A DNA stretch of 64,000 nt, taken from contig CANOIM010000006.1 of assembly GCA_947566075.1 (NCBI GenBank), forward strand, positions 80,604 to 144,603. The letters are read 5' to 3'. The notes beneath the pieces were generated by a model. The model had not been told where the DNA came from, made no database searches, and saw nothing but the letters and a program-made list of their open reading frames with translations. Source of the DNA: an uncultured Eggerthellaceae bacterium. Its GTDB lineage: Bacteria; Actinomycetota; Coriobacteriia; Coriobacteriales; Eggerthellaceae. A program made the position numbers and the translations under genes. This document shows, one piece after another, positions 51,096-59,707 of this stretch (within the stretch, counting starts at the first letter, position 1; the number at the start of each line of letters is the position of its first letter).

Positions 51096-52425
51096 GGTTC
51101 GCTCCGTCCATCTTCCCGCCAGCGGCAGCCGCCTCTTCCAGAGCATCCTCCATGCGCAACGCCACGGACTGAGCGTGGGCCCAAAGCCCCTCGTGCAGGG
51201 CTATCTGCATGACCGCCCGGGAATCATGGGCCAGCGCCTGGGCGCTGTACTGGATGATGGAGCTCTTCTTCACGAACTCATCCACCGAAAGAGGGCTGGC
51301 GAAGCGCGCTGTGCCCCCGGTGGGCAGCGTGTGATTAGGGCCTGCCACGTAATCTCCCACGGCTTCCGGCGTCCAGGGCCCTAAGAAGATAGCCCCGGCA
51401 TTCCTGATCTGGCCCAGATAGTCCATGGCGTGGGCCACGTGCATCTCCAGATGCTCTGGCGCTATGACGTTCACCGTTTGGAGCGCTTGATCCATATCAT
51501 GCACGATGACGATCAGCCCATGATCTTCCAGAGAGCTGCGGGTGATATCTGCCCGGGGTGAATGCTCAAGATGCTGGCGGATGCACGCTTCCACCTCATC
51601 TGCGTAGGCACCGTCTTCGCACACCAGATAGCAAGCGGCCATGGGGTCGTGCTCTGCCTGGGCCATGAGGTCAATGGCCACCAAGGTGGGTGCAGCCGTG
51701 CCATCGGCCACCACGCAGACCTCCGAGGGCCCGGCTATCATGTCAATGCCCACATCCCCAGACACCACCTTCTTGGCCGCAGCCACATAGGCGTTGCCCG
51801 GCCCGGTGATCTTGTCCACGGGGCTGATGGTCTCAGTGCCGTAGGCCAGCGCAGCAATGGCCTGGGCACCCCCCACGGTATACACCTCGGTCACGCCTCC
51901 CAGCTTGCAGGCCGCTAGGATGGCCGCGTCGACCGTGCCATCCTTCTGAGGCGGTGTGACGCAGGCGATCCGCTTCACCCCCGCAACGCTGGCCGGAAGG
52001 GCATTCATCAGCACCGTGGAAGGGTAGAGAGCCCGACCCCCCGGCACGTAGATGCCCACGGAGTCCAGCGGCGTCACCTTCGCGCCCACGATGGCCCCGT
52101 CTTCCCGGGCGAAGAGCCAGCTCTGGGTCAGCTGGCGCTCGTGGAATTCGCGGATCTGACGGGCTGCGTGCTCAAGGGCCTTGAGCGTATCAGGATCCAC
52201 CTCAGCCAGCGCCTCATCCATTGCCGCCTTCGGCAGCTTGAAGGTGTCCAGCCGCACGCCGTCGAACCGCTCGGTCAGATCGGTCAGGGCGGCATCTCCC
52301 CGCTCACGCACCTCAGCCACGATATCCGTGGCTGCCTTGAGCGCATCAGGGTTGAACGCGCCGGTCCTTTGGATGAGCTCTTTCCGGAAGGGCTCGGTAG
52401 GTTTCAGCTCTATTCGTCTCATCAT
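51088..52425 (-). CDS. hisD: Histidinol dehydrogenase
   Basis: A 445-residue zinc- and NAD-dependent enzyme that oxidises histidinol to histidine in two steps. Motifs: DSVGIYVPGGRALYPSTVLM, DMIAGPSEVCVVAD, AEHLEMHVA and PNHTLPTGGTARFASPLSV. ATG 52425 overlaps the hisZG stop (ATGATGA) and AGGTGG lies upstream. Histidinol-phosphate phosphatase is not in this operon. Confidence 0.96.
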   Translation of the reverse strand: MMRRIELKPTEPFRKELIQRTGAFNPDALKAATDIVAEVRERGDAALTDLTERFDGVRLDTFKLPKAAMDEALAEVDPDTLKALEHAARQIREFHERQLTQSWLFAREDGAIVGAKVTPLDSVGIYVPGGRALYPSTVLMNALPASVAGVKRIACVTPPQKDGTVDAAILAACKLGGVTEVYTVGGAQAIAALAYGTETISPVDKITGPGNAYVAAAKKVVSGDVGIDMIAGPSEVCVVADGTAAPTLVAIDLMAQAEHDPMAACYLVCEDGAYADEVEACIRQHLEHSPRADITRSSLEDHGLIVIVHDMDQALQTVNVIAPEHLEMHVAHAMDYLGQIRNAGAIFLGPWTPEAVGDYVAGPNHTLPTGGTARFASPLSVDEFVKKSSIIQYSAQALAHDSRAVMQIALHEGLWAHAQSVALRMEDALEEAAAAGGKMDGANHG

Positions 52426-54098
52426 CTCGTTCCACCTGCTATGGGATCGTATTCTGCACCTTGGGCGTTGGCCGCCAAGGTATCCGCCAATTCTACTATG
52501 CGCCCATCCGTGCGCAGACGCGACGGATTGGCGAAGAAGCGCGCGGTGGATGAGAGAACCTCATCCACGATGACCAGATCGTTCTCGCGAAGGGTGGTGC
52601 CCGTAGCCGTGATGTCCACGATGCGCTCCGCCAAGCCGGTCAGGGGGGCCAGTTCTATGTTACCGTTGAGCTTCACGATATCAGCCTGCACACCCCTACG
52701 GGCGAAGTGGGCCCGAGTGATGTTGGGATACTTGGTGGCCACGCGGATGGAACCCAGCCGCCGGTAACGCTCCTGGATGGCCTCTTCGGTGCCGTTGAGC
52801 TCTGCCACTACGAAGCGGCAGGCGCCGAACTTGAGATCAGCCAGCTGTACCACCTGAGCGTCCGTCTCCAGCAGTGAATCGCGCCCGCAGATGCCGCAAT
52901 CGGCTGCCCCCGAGGCCACGAAGGCGGGAGCATCTGAGGGGCGCACGATGATGTAATAGGCCGAAGGGGTGGTTATCACCAGTTGACGACCCGGGTCGTC
53001 AAGGCCGCTCACATCCAGCCCGGCCGCTGCCAGGCACTGGATAGCCTCTTCGTTGAGCGCTCCCTTCGGCACGGCGATCCCCAGCCTTCGGCCAAGCGGC
53101 TCCCCCTCCGACGCAGAGGCTGCCATGGCCTGTTCCAAAGAGAAGGCGAACCCGGCCGCAGGCTGAGGTGCCCCAAAGGCGGCCAGCATGTTGTCATAGC
53201 GGCCCCCTGAGCCCAGCGAGCTTCCCAGATAGGGCGAATAGGCTTCGAAGACGATGCCCGTGTAGTAGTCGAAGGAGCTCATGACCGAGAAATCCACCAG
53301 CAGGTCAGCCTTAGGACACGTTGCGCGCACCTCGGCGATCACCTGGGCCAGCTCATCCAGCCCTTCAGCACACCCTAACGGTGCTGTTAAGGCCCTGGCC
53401 TGTTCCACCGCTTCTTCCGCTCCGCGCACGTGCATGAGGTCATAGACTGCCTGGGCGTAGGCGGGAGCAACGCCGGAAGTATCCACCTCTTCACAGCCGT
53501 CCAGGGAGACGAGCTGTTCCAGCCCTACGAAGTCCGAGGTGTGACAAGCGGAGAGCACCGCCTGCTTCCAGGATGCGCTGCCGCCAGAACGTTCCAGCAG
53601 GGCGCGCAAGGGAGCTACGGTGGCCAACGCCAGCGTCACCGTGGATACCCCTGCTAACCCCAAGGCCCGCAGCATCAGCGATGCCAGAGAGGCGTCTATC
53701 TGCCAGCCTGCCTCCCCCACATCCTCAACACCGATCTGGGTCATCTCTCGCGGCGTGACCTGGGCTGCCCCTTCCGTTTCCCGGAAGACGCGCTGGGTGT
53801 AACGCAAGCGTACCGGGGCGCCTACATCCCGCAGACGCGTGGAGCACATGCGCGCCACCTGGAGCGTGACATCGGGCCGCATGGCCAGCAGGTCTCCCTG
53901 GGAATCGAAGAAGCGGAACGGGGACGCAGGCAGATGGGTTCCCGTGTTCACTACGTCCATGGCTTCCAGGGTAGGCGTCTCTATGGGCTGGAAGCCCTCC
54001 TGGGCGAACAGGTCTTGCACGGCGCGCGTGATGCGCTCGCGTTCCGTGGCTTCATCGGGGAGCACGTCCCGAAAGCCCGTAGGGGTCACAAGGTTCAT
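52422..54098 (-). CDS. hisZ-hisG: Fused HisZ-HisG ATP phosphoribosyltransferase
   Basis: A 558-residue protein joining two normally separate subunits. The N-terminal 345 residues or so are HisZ, a catalytically idle histidyl-tRNA-synthetase paralogue (TPTGFRDVLPDEATERERI, RYTQRVFRE, GSGGRYDNMLAAFG). From about residue 350 a short-form HisG follows (RLGIAVPKGALNEEA, GICGRDSLLE, KYPNITRAHFARRGV, DITATGTTLRENDL). It catalyses the first, histidine-inhibited step, ATP + PRPP to PR-ATP. First gene of the operon. AGAGGAGAG precedes the ATG. Confidence 0.93.
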   Translation of the reverse strand: MNLVTPTGFRDVLPDEATERERITRAVQDLFAQEGFQPIETPTLEAMDVVNTGTHLPASPFRFFDSQGDLLAMRPDVTLQVARMCSTRLRDVGAPVRLRYTQRVFRETEGAAQVTPREMTQIGVEDVGEAGWQIDASLASLMLRALGLAGVSTVTLALATVAPLRALLERSGGSASWKQAVLSACHTSDFVGLEQLVSLDGCEEVDTSGVAPAYAQAVYDLMHVRGAEEAVEQARALTAPLGCAEGLDELAQVIAEVRATCPKADLLVDFSVMSSFDYYTGIVFEAYSPYLGSSLGSGGRYDNMLAAFGAPQPAAGFAFSLEQAMAASASEGEPLGRRLGIAVPKGALNEEAIQCLAAAGLDVSGLDDPGRQLVITTPSAYYIIVRPSDAPAFVASGAADCGICGRDSLLETDAQVVQLADLKFGACRFVVAELNGTEEAIQERYRRLGSIRVATKYPNITRAHFARRGVQADIVKLNGNIELAPLTGLAERIVDITATGTTLRENDLVIVDEVLSSTARFFANPSRLRTDGRIVELADTLAANAQGAEYDPIAGGTR

Positions 54099-54132
54099 CT
54101 CTCTCCTCTAACGTGGGGTGAAGGGAGTATAT

Positions 54133-54160
54133 CACTTTAGCACAGTAGAGTGCTAAAGTG
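54133..54160 (-). promoter_or_regulatory. Palindromic operator candidate of the his operon
   Basis: CACTTTAGCAC and GTGCTAAAGTG are perfect 11-bp arms around a 6-bp centre, 35 bp before hisZG. On the minus strand a TTGATA hexamer lies just upstream, so the palindrome should overlap the core promoter. The arms recall CIRCE (TTAGCACTC-N9-GAGTGCTAA), but the spacing does not fit. Confidence 0.55.
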
Positions 54161-54181
54161 TTTGTTGTATCAATGTTGTCC

Positions 54182-54272
54182 GTAGCCGCGCTGATGGAAT
54201 GGGCGCAAGCCCACGTCCGAAGCGCGTTTTTCGACATGAGGTGCGCTTCGCCTTTGGCATCAGCGCAGCTAC
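54182..54272. other. Three-way-junction palindrome between gatB and the his promoter
   Basis: The outer arms GTAGCCGCGCTGATG (54182-54196) and CATCAGCGCAGCTAC (54258-54272) pair at 14 of 15 positions. Inside are two hairpins: GGGC-GCAA-GCCC (54201-54212, a GNRA tetraloop if read on the plus strand) and CGAAGCGC/GCGCTTCG (54218-54225/54243-54250). The right outer arm contains the gatB stop codon. No T-tract follows, so it is not a standard terminator. It could be a small structured RNA or a mobile palindromic element. Confidence 0.6.
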
Positions 54273-55855
54273 CCGTTCAGCTTCTCTTCCAGCAGCTGGT
54301 TGATCATCTGGGGGTTGCCCTTGCCTTGCATCTGCTTCATGCACTGACCCACGAAGAACCCGATGAGCCCCGTCTTGCCACCCTTGTATTGCTCCACCTT
54401 GTCAGGGTTCTCAGCCAGCACGGCGCTGACCACCGCTTCTATAGCGCCCGTGTCAGACACCTGCTCCATCCCGCGCTCTTCCACGACGGCCTTCGGATCC
54501 TTATCTTCCTCCAAAATGGCAGCGAAGACCTCTTTGCCCTGCTTGGAAGAGATGGTTCCCGCGCTGATGAGGCTCACCAGCTGGACCGCACGCCCAGGCG
54601 TGAGTACGCTTTCCTCCAAGGAGACCCCTTCGTTGGCATTCAACCAACCCGTGACATCATTGATGACCAGGTTCGCCAAGGGCTTCGCCAGCTTCGCGGC
54701 ATCTTCGCCGCCCTCACCGGCAGCCGCCATGCACCCTTCGAAGAACTCCGCCGTGCTGCGATGCTCCACCAAGTGCCGCGCATCGTAGGCGGACAGCCCG
54801 AAGGTAGACTGGAAGCGGCGCGCCTTGTCATCAGGCAGCTCCGGCAGCTTTGCGCGCACCCCTTCGATGAACTCATCGGAAAGGTTGTAAGGTGCCAGAT
54901 CCGGCTCAGGGAACAACCGGTAATCATCGGCCGTTTCCTTCACGCGCATGACGATGGTGCGCTTGGCGGACGGGTCCCAATGGCGGGTCTCCTGGTAGAT
55001 GGTGCCCCCCTCATCCAGCACCTGGGCCTGACGACGGATCTCATAGAGCAGCCCGTCATGGAGCGCCTTGAACGAATTGATGTTCTTGAGCTCTGTCTTC
55101 GTGCCCAGCTCCTTCGTGCCGCGCTTGCGCAGAGACACATTGCCATCACAACGCAGGCTGCCCTCTTCCATGGAGCAATCAGAGATGCCCAAAGCCAGGT
55201 AGATCTGGCGGAGCTTCTGCATGAACAGGCGGGCCTCTTCGGGGGTGCGCAGGTCAGGCTCGGTCACCAGTTCGATCAGCGGCGTGCCCGCGCGGTTGTA
55301 ATCCACCAACGAATGGGTGGCCCCAGCGATGCGGCCCTCTTCGCCACCGATATGGTTCATCTTGCCCGCATCCTCTTCCATATGGATGCGCGTAATGCCC
55401 ACGTGGGCCCGGTAACCATCTGCCGTCACGGTGATGTTCTCGAAGGCATCCCCTTCGGAGGCCTTCGCCAAGCCGTAGCGTTCCTTGGCAGCCGCGCCGT
55501 CCACCTCCAGGTCAAGGTGCCCCCGCATGCAGAAGGCCACGGGGCCTTGGGTGGTCTGGAAGTTCTTCGCCATGTCAGGGTACATATAGTTCTTCCGGTA
55601 GAACATGGAGTGCTTCTCTATGTCACAGTTGGTGGCCAGGCCCGCCAGCACGATGGATTCTATGGCAGCCTTGTTGGGCACGGGCAACGCCCCAGGCAGC
55701 CCCAGGCACACCGGGCAAGTGTGGGTATTCGGTTCAGCGCCGAATTCCAGCTTGCAGCCGCAGAACATCTTGGTGGTGAGCGTGGTCAGCTCGGTATGCA
55801 CCTCAAGCCCGATGACCGCCTCGTAGCGTTCCAGCACCTCTTCCAACGTCTGCAT
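54269..55855 (-). CDS. gatB: Asp/Glu-tRNA amidotransferase subunit B
   Basis: A 528-residue tRNA-binding kinase subunit that phosphorylates Glu-tRNA(Gln) or Asp-tRNA(Asn) before amidation. It opens EAVIGLEVHTELTTLTKMFC-like with the zinc Cys residues (CGCKLEFG, CPVCLGLPG), and ends with the tail domain GFFVGQCMKQMQGKGNPQ. ATG 55855 is 1 bp after the gatA stop, and the longer frame inside gatA is rejected. Confidence 0.96.
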   Translation of the reverse strand: MQTLEEVLERYEAVIGLEVHTELTTLTTKMFCGCKLEFGAEPNTHTCPVCLGLPGALPVPNKAAIESIVLAGLATNCDIEKHSMFYRKNYMYPDMAKNFQTTQGPVAFCMRGHLDLEVDGAAAKERYGLAKASEGDAFENITVTADGYRAHVGITRIHMEEDAGKMNHIGGEEGRIAGATHSLVDYNRAGTPLIELVTEPDLRTPEEARLFMQKLRQIYLALGISDCSMEEGSLRCDGNVSLRKRGTKELGTKTELKNINSFKALHDGLLYEIRRQAQVLDEGGTIYQETRHWDPSAKRTIVMRVKETADDYRLFPEPDLAPYNLSDEFIEGVRAKLPELPDDKARRFQSTFGLSAYDARHLVEHRSTAEFFEGCMAAAGEGGEDAAKLAKPLANLVINDVTGWLNANEGVSLEESVLTPGRAVQLVSLISAGTISSKQGKEVFAAILEEDKDPKAVVEERGMEQVSDTGAIEAVVSAVLAENPDKVEQYKGGKTGLIGFFVGQCMKQMQGKGNPQMINQLLEEKLNG

Positions 55856-55856
55856 G

Positions 55857-57347
55857 CTACTCACCCGCCTTGAATGAGGGCGCAACTTGCGCGCTTCCGT
55901 AGATCCGTTCCAGTTCCGCCGCCACGCGCAGCATGTTCTCATCCTTGAATGCGGGGCAGATCAGCTGCACGCCAATGGGCAACCCCGTGTCAGCCCCCAC
56001 CCCCACGGGCATGCTCATGCCGCCATTGCCCGCTATATTGATGGAGATGGTGAACATATCAGACAGGTACATCTCCGCCGGGTCTGCTATCTCTCCGAAC
56101 TTGAAGGCCGTGCGCGGGGCACTGGGAGCCAAGAGGCAATCCACGCTCTGGAAGGCGTTCGTATAATCTTGGGTGATGAGCGTGCGCACCTGCTGCGCCG
56201 GATAGTAATACTGCTCATAGACGCCCGCGGACAGAAGATAGCTGCCCAGCATGATGCGCCGCCGCGCCTCCGGACCGAAGCCCTTCGCCCGGCTTGCCTC
56301 ATATTGGCTGCCCAGGTCCTTATGACCTGGGTCACAGTAACCATAGCGAACGGAATCGAAGCGAGCCAGGTTGCTGAAGGCCTCACAGGGGCCCAGCACG
56401 TAGTAGGCGCTGATGGCAGCCTTCGCGTTGGGAAGCTCCACTTCGCTGATGTGCGCCCCGGCTTCTTCCAGCTTCTTCGCCGCCTCTTCCAGCTTCTGCC
56501 GCACCTCAGCGGACAGGCCCTGGGCTTCCAGGAAGGCAGGCACGATGCCGATACGCATGCCCTTGACGCCTTCGCCCAGGTTAGCGGTGAAGTCAGTCTG
56601 GATGGGTTGGGAGGTGCAATCCAGCGGATCCTGACCGCAGATGGCGTTCATGACCAGGGCCGCGTCCTCTACCGTGCGGGCGAAGGGGCCCACCTGGTCA
56701 AGGGAGGAGCCGAAGGCCACGATGCCGTAGCGGGAAACCATGCCGTAGGTGGGCTTCACGCCCACAACGCCGCAGAAGGAAGCGGGCTGACGGATGGAAC
56801 CACCCGTGTCAGAGCCCAAGGATACCGGCAGCATCCCCGCAGCCACGGCCGCAGCGCTGCCGCCCGAAGAGCCCCCGGGCACCCGGCCCAAGTCCCAAGG
56901 GTTATGGGTGGGACCAAAGGCGCTGGTCTCCGTGGAAGAGCCGAAGGCGAATTCGTCCATGTTGAGCTTGCCCAGAGGCACCGCCCCCGCCTCCAACGTC
57001 TTCGCCACACAGGTGGCCGTATAGGGAGAGACGTAGCTTTCCAGCATGGCAGAGGAGCAGGTGGTATGCGTCCCCTCCAGGTTCATGTTGTCCTTGTATC
57101 CCATGGGAACACCCGCTAGCGCACCACCGGGAAAGCCGTCCTGGGACACCTGCTGGTCAAGGGCTTGGGCCTGGGCCAGAGCGGCCGTGCGCGTCAGCTC
57201 TAGGAAGGCGTGGATCTCCTTATCCTCTGCTTCGATGACCCTGAGCGCCGCTTCGGTCATCTCTTGGCACGAGAACTCCTTGGCGGCCAAACCCTCTTGG
57301 ATCTGCCGAACGCTCATCTGCCCGAAGGGCGTACCTACCGCGCTCAT
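55857..57347 (-). CDS. gatA: Asp/Glu-tRNA amidotransferase subunit A
   Basis: A 496-residue amidase that releases ammonia from glutamine for GatB. The Ser-cisSer-Lys set is visible: Lys in GVPMGYKDN, and the Ser pair in PGGSSGGSAAAVAAG with GSDTGGSIRQPASFCG. ATG 57347 shares one base with the gatC stop (TGATG). Together with GatB and GatC it gives the indirect route to Gln-tRNA and Asn-tRNA. Confidence 0.96.
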   Translation of the reverse strand: MSAVGTPFGQMSVRQIQEGLAAKEFSCQEMTEAALRVIEAEDKEIHAFLELTRTAALAQAQALDQQVSQDGFPGGALAGVPMGYKDNMNLEGTHTTCSSAMLESYVSPYTATCVAKTLEAGAVPLGKLNMDEFAFGSSTETSAFGPTHNPWDLGRVPGGSSGGSAAAVAAGMLPVSLGSDTGGSIRQPASFCGVVGVKPTYGMVSRYGIVAFGSSLDQVGPFARTVEDAALVMNAICGQDPLDCTSQPIQTDFTANLGEGVKGMRIGIVPAFLEAQGLSAEVRQKLEEAAKKLEEAGAHISEVELPNAKAAISAYYVLGPCEAFSNLARFDSVRYGYCDPGHKDLGSQYEASRAKGFGPEARRRIMLGSYLLSAGVYEQYYYPAQQVRTLITQDYTNAFQSVDCLLAPSAPRTAFKFGEIADPAEMYLSDMFTISINIAGNGGMSMPVGVGADTGLPIGVQLICPAFKDENMLRVAAELERIYGSAQVAPSFKAGE

Positions 57348-57661
57348 CACCGATCACCCCCATCCGAGAGGATGGCCGGGATGAGGAAGCACCCGTCTTG
57401 CTGCTGAGGTGCGTTGCTCAAAGCCGCCTCCTGGGTGAAGCTCCCGTCCTCCCACACGTCTTCGCGCATGACATTGGACAGGCTGCCGATGGGATGGAAT
57501 GTGGGCTCTACGCCCTCAAGGTCATATTCCCGGATGATCTCCAGGCTGTCTATGATGGAATTCAGATCCACGGTCATCTGCGCCACCTCGTCCTCGGTCA
57601 TGCCGATACGAGTGTATTCCGCAATGCCGCGCACATCCGCTTCAGTAAGATGTTGCGTCAT
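57347..57661 (-). CDS. gatC: Asp/Glu-tRNA amidotransferase subunit C
   Basis: A 104-residue stabilising subunit that wraps the GatA-GatB interface. It has the usual pattern ADVRGIAEYTRIGMTEDEVA, then EGVEPTFHPIG and a late MREDVW. It starts the gatCAB operon, and CAGGAG precedes the ATG. Confidence 0.93.
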   Translation of the reverse strand: MTQHLTEADVRGIAEYTRIGMTEDEVAQMTVDLNSIIDSLEIIREYDLEGVEPTFHPIGSLSNVMREDVWEDGSFTQEAALSNAPQQQDGCFLIPAILSDGGDR

Positions 57662-57782
57662 GGGCTCCTGCTTTCAAGTGCGTTTGCGAACCCGTCCATG
57701 ATATCGCAGTGAAATGAGCGGAACCGGGGCTTTTCGTCCAATTCCCTCCGCGAAGGCGAAGCCCGTGCGCAGCCTTTGTGCC

Positions 57783-59198
57783 CTACTTCCGGCCGCGGCG
57801 GCTATCAGCGGCCCTTTGGGCAGCCCGGTTCGCACGGCCCGGGCGCATGTCGCGGCCACCAGACCCACCCGTAAAACCACTCTTCGGCTTCTGCTTCGGT
57901 TTCGCTTTCGGCTTCTGCGAAGGCTTCTGAGGACGCTTTGCTTCCTTCTTCGCGCCCGCACGCTTCTGGTCCTCGCTCTTCTGAGAACGCTGAGCACCCT
58001 TATGCTTCTGGGCGCTGGCCCGCTGGGGGCGCTTTGCGCCTTGGCGTTCTTGGACCTTCGCCAAAGCCTCCGCTTCATTGAAGGAGCTGATCTGCATCTC
58101 AGGGATGTCCCGCTTGATCAGGCGCTGGATGGCCTTGAGGTCATCCGTATTGTCAGGGCTCACGAAGGAAACGGCCCAGCCCGTGCTGCCTGCACGGCCC
58201 GTACGCCCGATGCGGTGGATGTAATCCTCCGGTTCGTGGGGGATGTCATAGTTGACCACGTAGTTCACCGAATCCACGTCGATGCCCCGGGCCAGCACAT
58301 CCGTGGCCACGATCACATCGGTCTTCCCTTCGGCGAAGCTATCCAAAGCGCGCTTGCGCTGGTTCTGGGAGCGGTCCGAGTGGATGGCCGCCGCGGAGAT
58401 GCCCGCCTTCTTCAAACGGCGGCTCACCGTGTCTGCCCGATGACGGGTGCGCACGAAGACGATGATGCGCGTGCCGCCCTTCTCTTCTAGCAAAGCCCGG
58501 AGCAAATCCGGCTTGGCAGCCTGGCTCACGGGGATGACGTACTGCTCCACCGTATCTGCCGTCTCACCCTTATGGGCTATCTGCACATAGGCCGGGTCAT
58601 GGAGGAGGTTGCCCACCTGACCCATGACCGAATCATCTATGGTGGCTGAGAAGAGGAGCGTCTGACGGTTCTGTGGCGTAGCGCGCACGATCTTGCGCAC
58701 CGAAGGGAGGAAGCCCATATCCAGCATGCGATCAGCTTCATCCAATACGAGCACCTGCACGTGGGAAAGGTCAGCCGCCCCCTGTTCCATGAGATCCACG
58801 AGCCGCCCGGGCGTGGCGATGAGCACATCCACTCCCCGGCGCAGCGCATCGGTCTGAGGGCCATAGGACAAGCCGCCCACCACCGTGAGCACCTTATGTC
58901 CCGTCTGCTTCGCCACTTCTGTGGCCACCTCCCCTATCTGGGTAGCCAATTCCCGCGTGGGGGTCACTACCAGCAGGGCGGGGGCCGCACCCTTCTTGCC
59001 CCGAGGCAGGCCATCTAAGGCAGGCAACGTGAAAGCCGCCGTCTTGCCCGTGCCCGTCTTGGCAGCGGCAACGATGTCCCTGCCCTCTAACACGTAGGGG
59101 ATGGCTTGCTCTTGGACAGGGGTGGGCTCAACGTAGCCCAGCGCGTCAACAGCGCGCAGGATGGGCTTGGACAAGCCCAGATCAGAGAAAGTTGTCAT
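57783..59198 (-). CDS. DEAD-box ATP-dependent RNA helicase
   Basis: A 471-residue RhlE-like helicase: Q motif with VEPTPVQEQAIP, Walker A AAKTGTGKTAAF, VLDEADRMLDMGF, SAT, and HRIGRTGRAG. After about residue 380 comes a basic Lys/Arg/Ser-rich tail (KRPQKPSQKPKAKPKQKPK) that should bind RNA non-specifically. The likely role is ribosome assembly or RNA turnover. ATG 59198 is the start of homology, and the longer frame to 59339 runs into the terminator region. Confidence 0.93.
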   Translation of the reverse strand: MTTFSDLGLSKPILRAVDALGYVEPTPVQEQAIPYVLEGRDIVAAAKTGTGKTAAFTLPALDGLPRGKKGAAPALLVVTPTRELATQIGEVATEVAKQTGHKVLTVVGGLSYGPQTDALRRGVDVLIATPGRLVDLMEQGAADLSHVQVLVLDEADRMLDMGFLPSVRKIVRATPQNRQTLLFSATIDDSVMGQVGNLLHDPAYVQIAHKGETADTVEQYVIPVSQAAKPDLLRALLEEKGGTRIIVFVRTRHRADTVSRRLKKAGISAAAIHSDRSQNQRKRALDSFAEGKTDVIVATDVLARGIDVDSVNYVVNYDIPHEPEDYIHRIGRTGRAGSTGWAVSFVSPDNTDDLKAIQRLIKRDIPEMQISSFNEAEALAKVQERQGAKRPQRASAQKHKGAQRSQKSEDQKRAGAKKEAKRPQKPSQKPKAKPKQKPKSGFTGGSGGRDMRPGRANRAAQRAADSRRGRK

Positions 59199-59275
59199 GA
59201 AGGGGAAGAACCTTTCCGGAAGCGAAGAGCGAATCAGTAGCCCCCATTCTAAACCACGGATGCCCTCTGCCTCCG

Positions 59276-59316
59276 CAAAAAGCAGAAGCCGCACAGACTT
59301 CCGTCCGCGCGGCTTC
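59276..59316 (-). terminator. Terminator of the molybdoenzyme operon
   Basis: GAAGCCGC (59285-59292) and GCGGCTTC (59309-59316) form the stem. On the minus strand the hairpin is followed by TGCTTTTTGC. It lies 29 bp beyond the stop of the iron-sulfur subunit gene. Confidence 0.85.
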
Positions 59317-59344
59317 AATGATCCAGGAGCTAAGAGCAACTATC

Positions 59345-59707
59345 TCAAGCAGAGCAGGGCGGCACCCACAGGTACTGTTCTGGCTTCGCGTCCAGCTTCT
59401 TCGCCAGCTCCTCCACCGTGCCGAATTCCATGCACTTCGCCTGACAATGGAACACGCAGGAGGGAAGCTTGCCCTTGGCGCGCCTGTCAGCGCACAGGTC
59501 GCAGAGCTTCGTGAACGACGGGATGTTGTCATAGACGTAAACGTCCGTGGCTTCGCCGTTGGCATTGCGCACGGGCCAAGGGCCGTCCGTCATCACCTTC
59601 ACGCCCCACTGCTCCAGCGGGAACTCATGCTCTGACTGACAGGCCACTTCGCAGGAATAGCAGCCCGTACAGTATTGGTAATCAACAAGAATGGCATTTC
59701 GTGACAT
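59345..59707 (-). CDS. Short 4Fe-4S electron-transfer subunit of the molybdoenzyme
   Basis: A 120-residue ferredoxin-like protein. Cys13, 16, 19 and 23 (CTGCYSCEVAC) and Cys69, 72, 84, 88/92 (CDLC...CVFHCQAKC) indicate two [4Fe-4S] clusters. It is much shorter than DmsB-type subunits, which carry four clusters. No signal peptide is seen, so it is cytosolic. Its ATG directly follows the large-subunit TAA, with GAGGAGG inside the upstream gene. Confidence 0.9.
   Translation of the reverse strand: MSRNAILVDYQYCTGCYSCEVACQSEHEFPLEQWGVKVMTDGPWPVRNANGEATDVYVYDNIPSFTKLCDLCADRRAKGKLPSCVFHCQAKCMEFGTVEELAKKLDAKPEQYLWVPPCSA

Noticed and set aside
54133..54160. CIRCE element for HrcA
   Set aside because: The arms resemble TTAGCAC/GTGCTAA, but the spacer is far shorter than the N9 of CIRCE and no chaperone gene follows.
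54158..55873. A 571-codon plus-strand frame opposite gatB
   Set aside because: Antisense shadow without recognisable domains. GatB motifs on the minus strand are complete.
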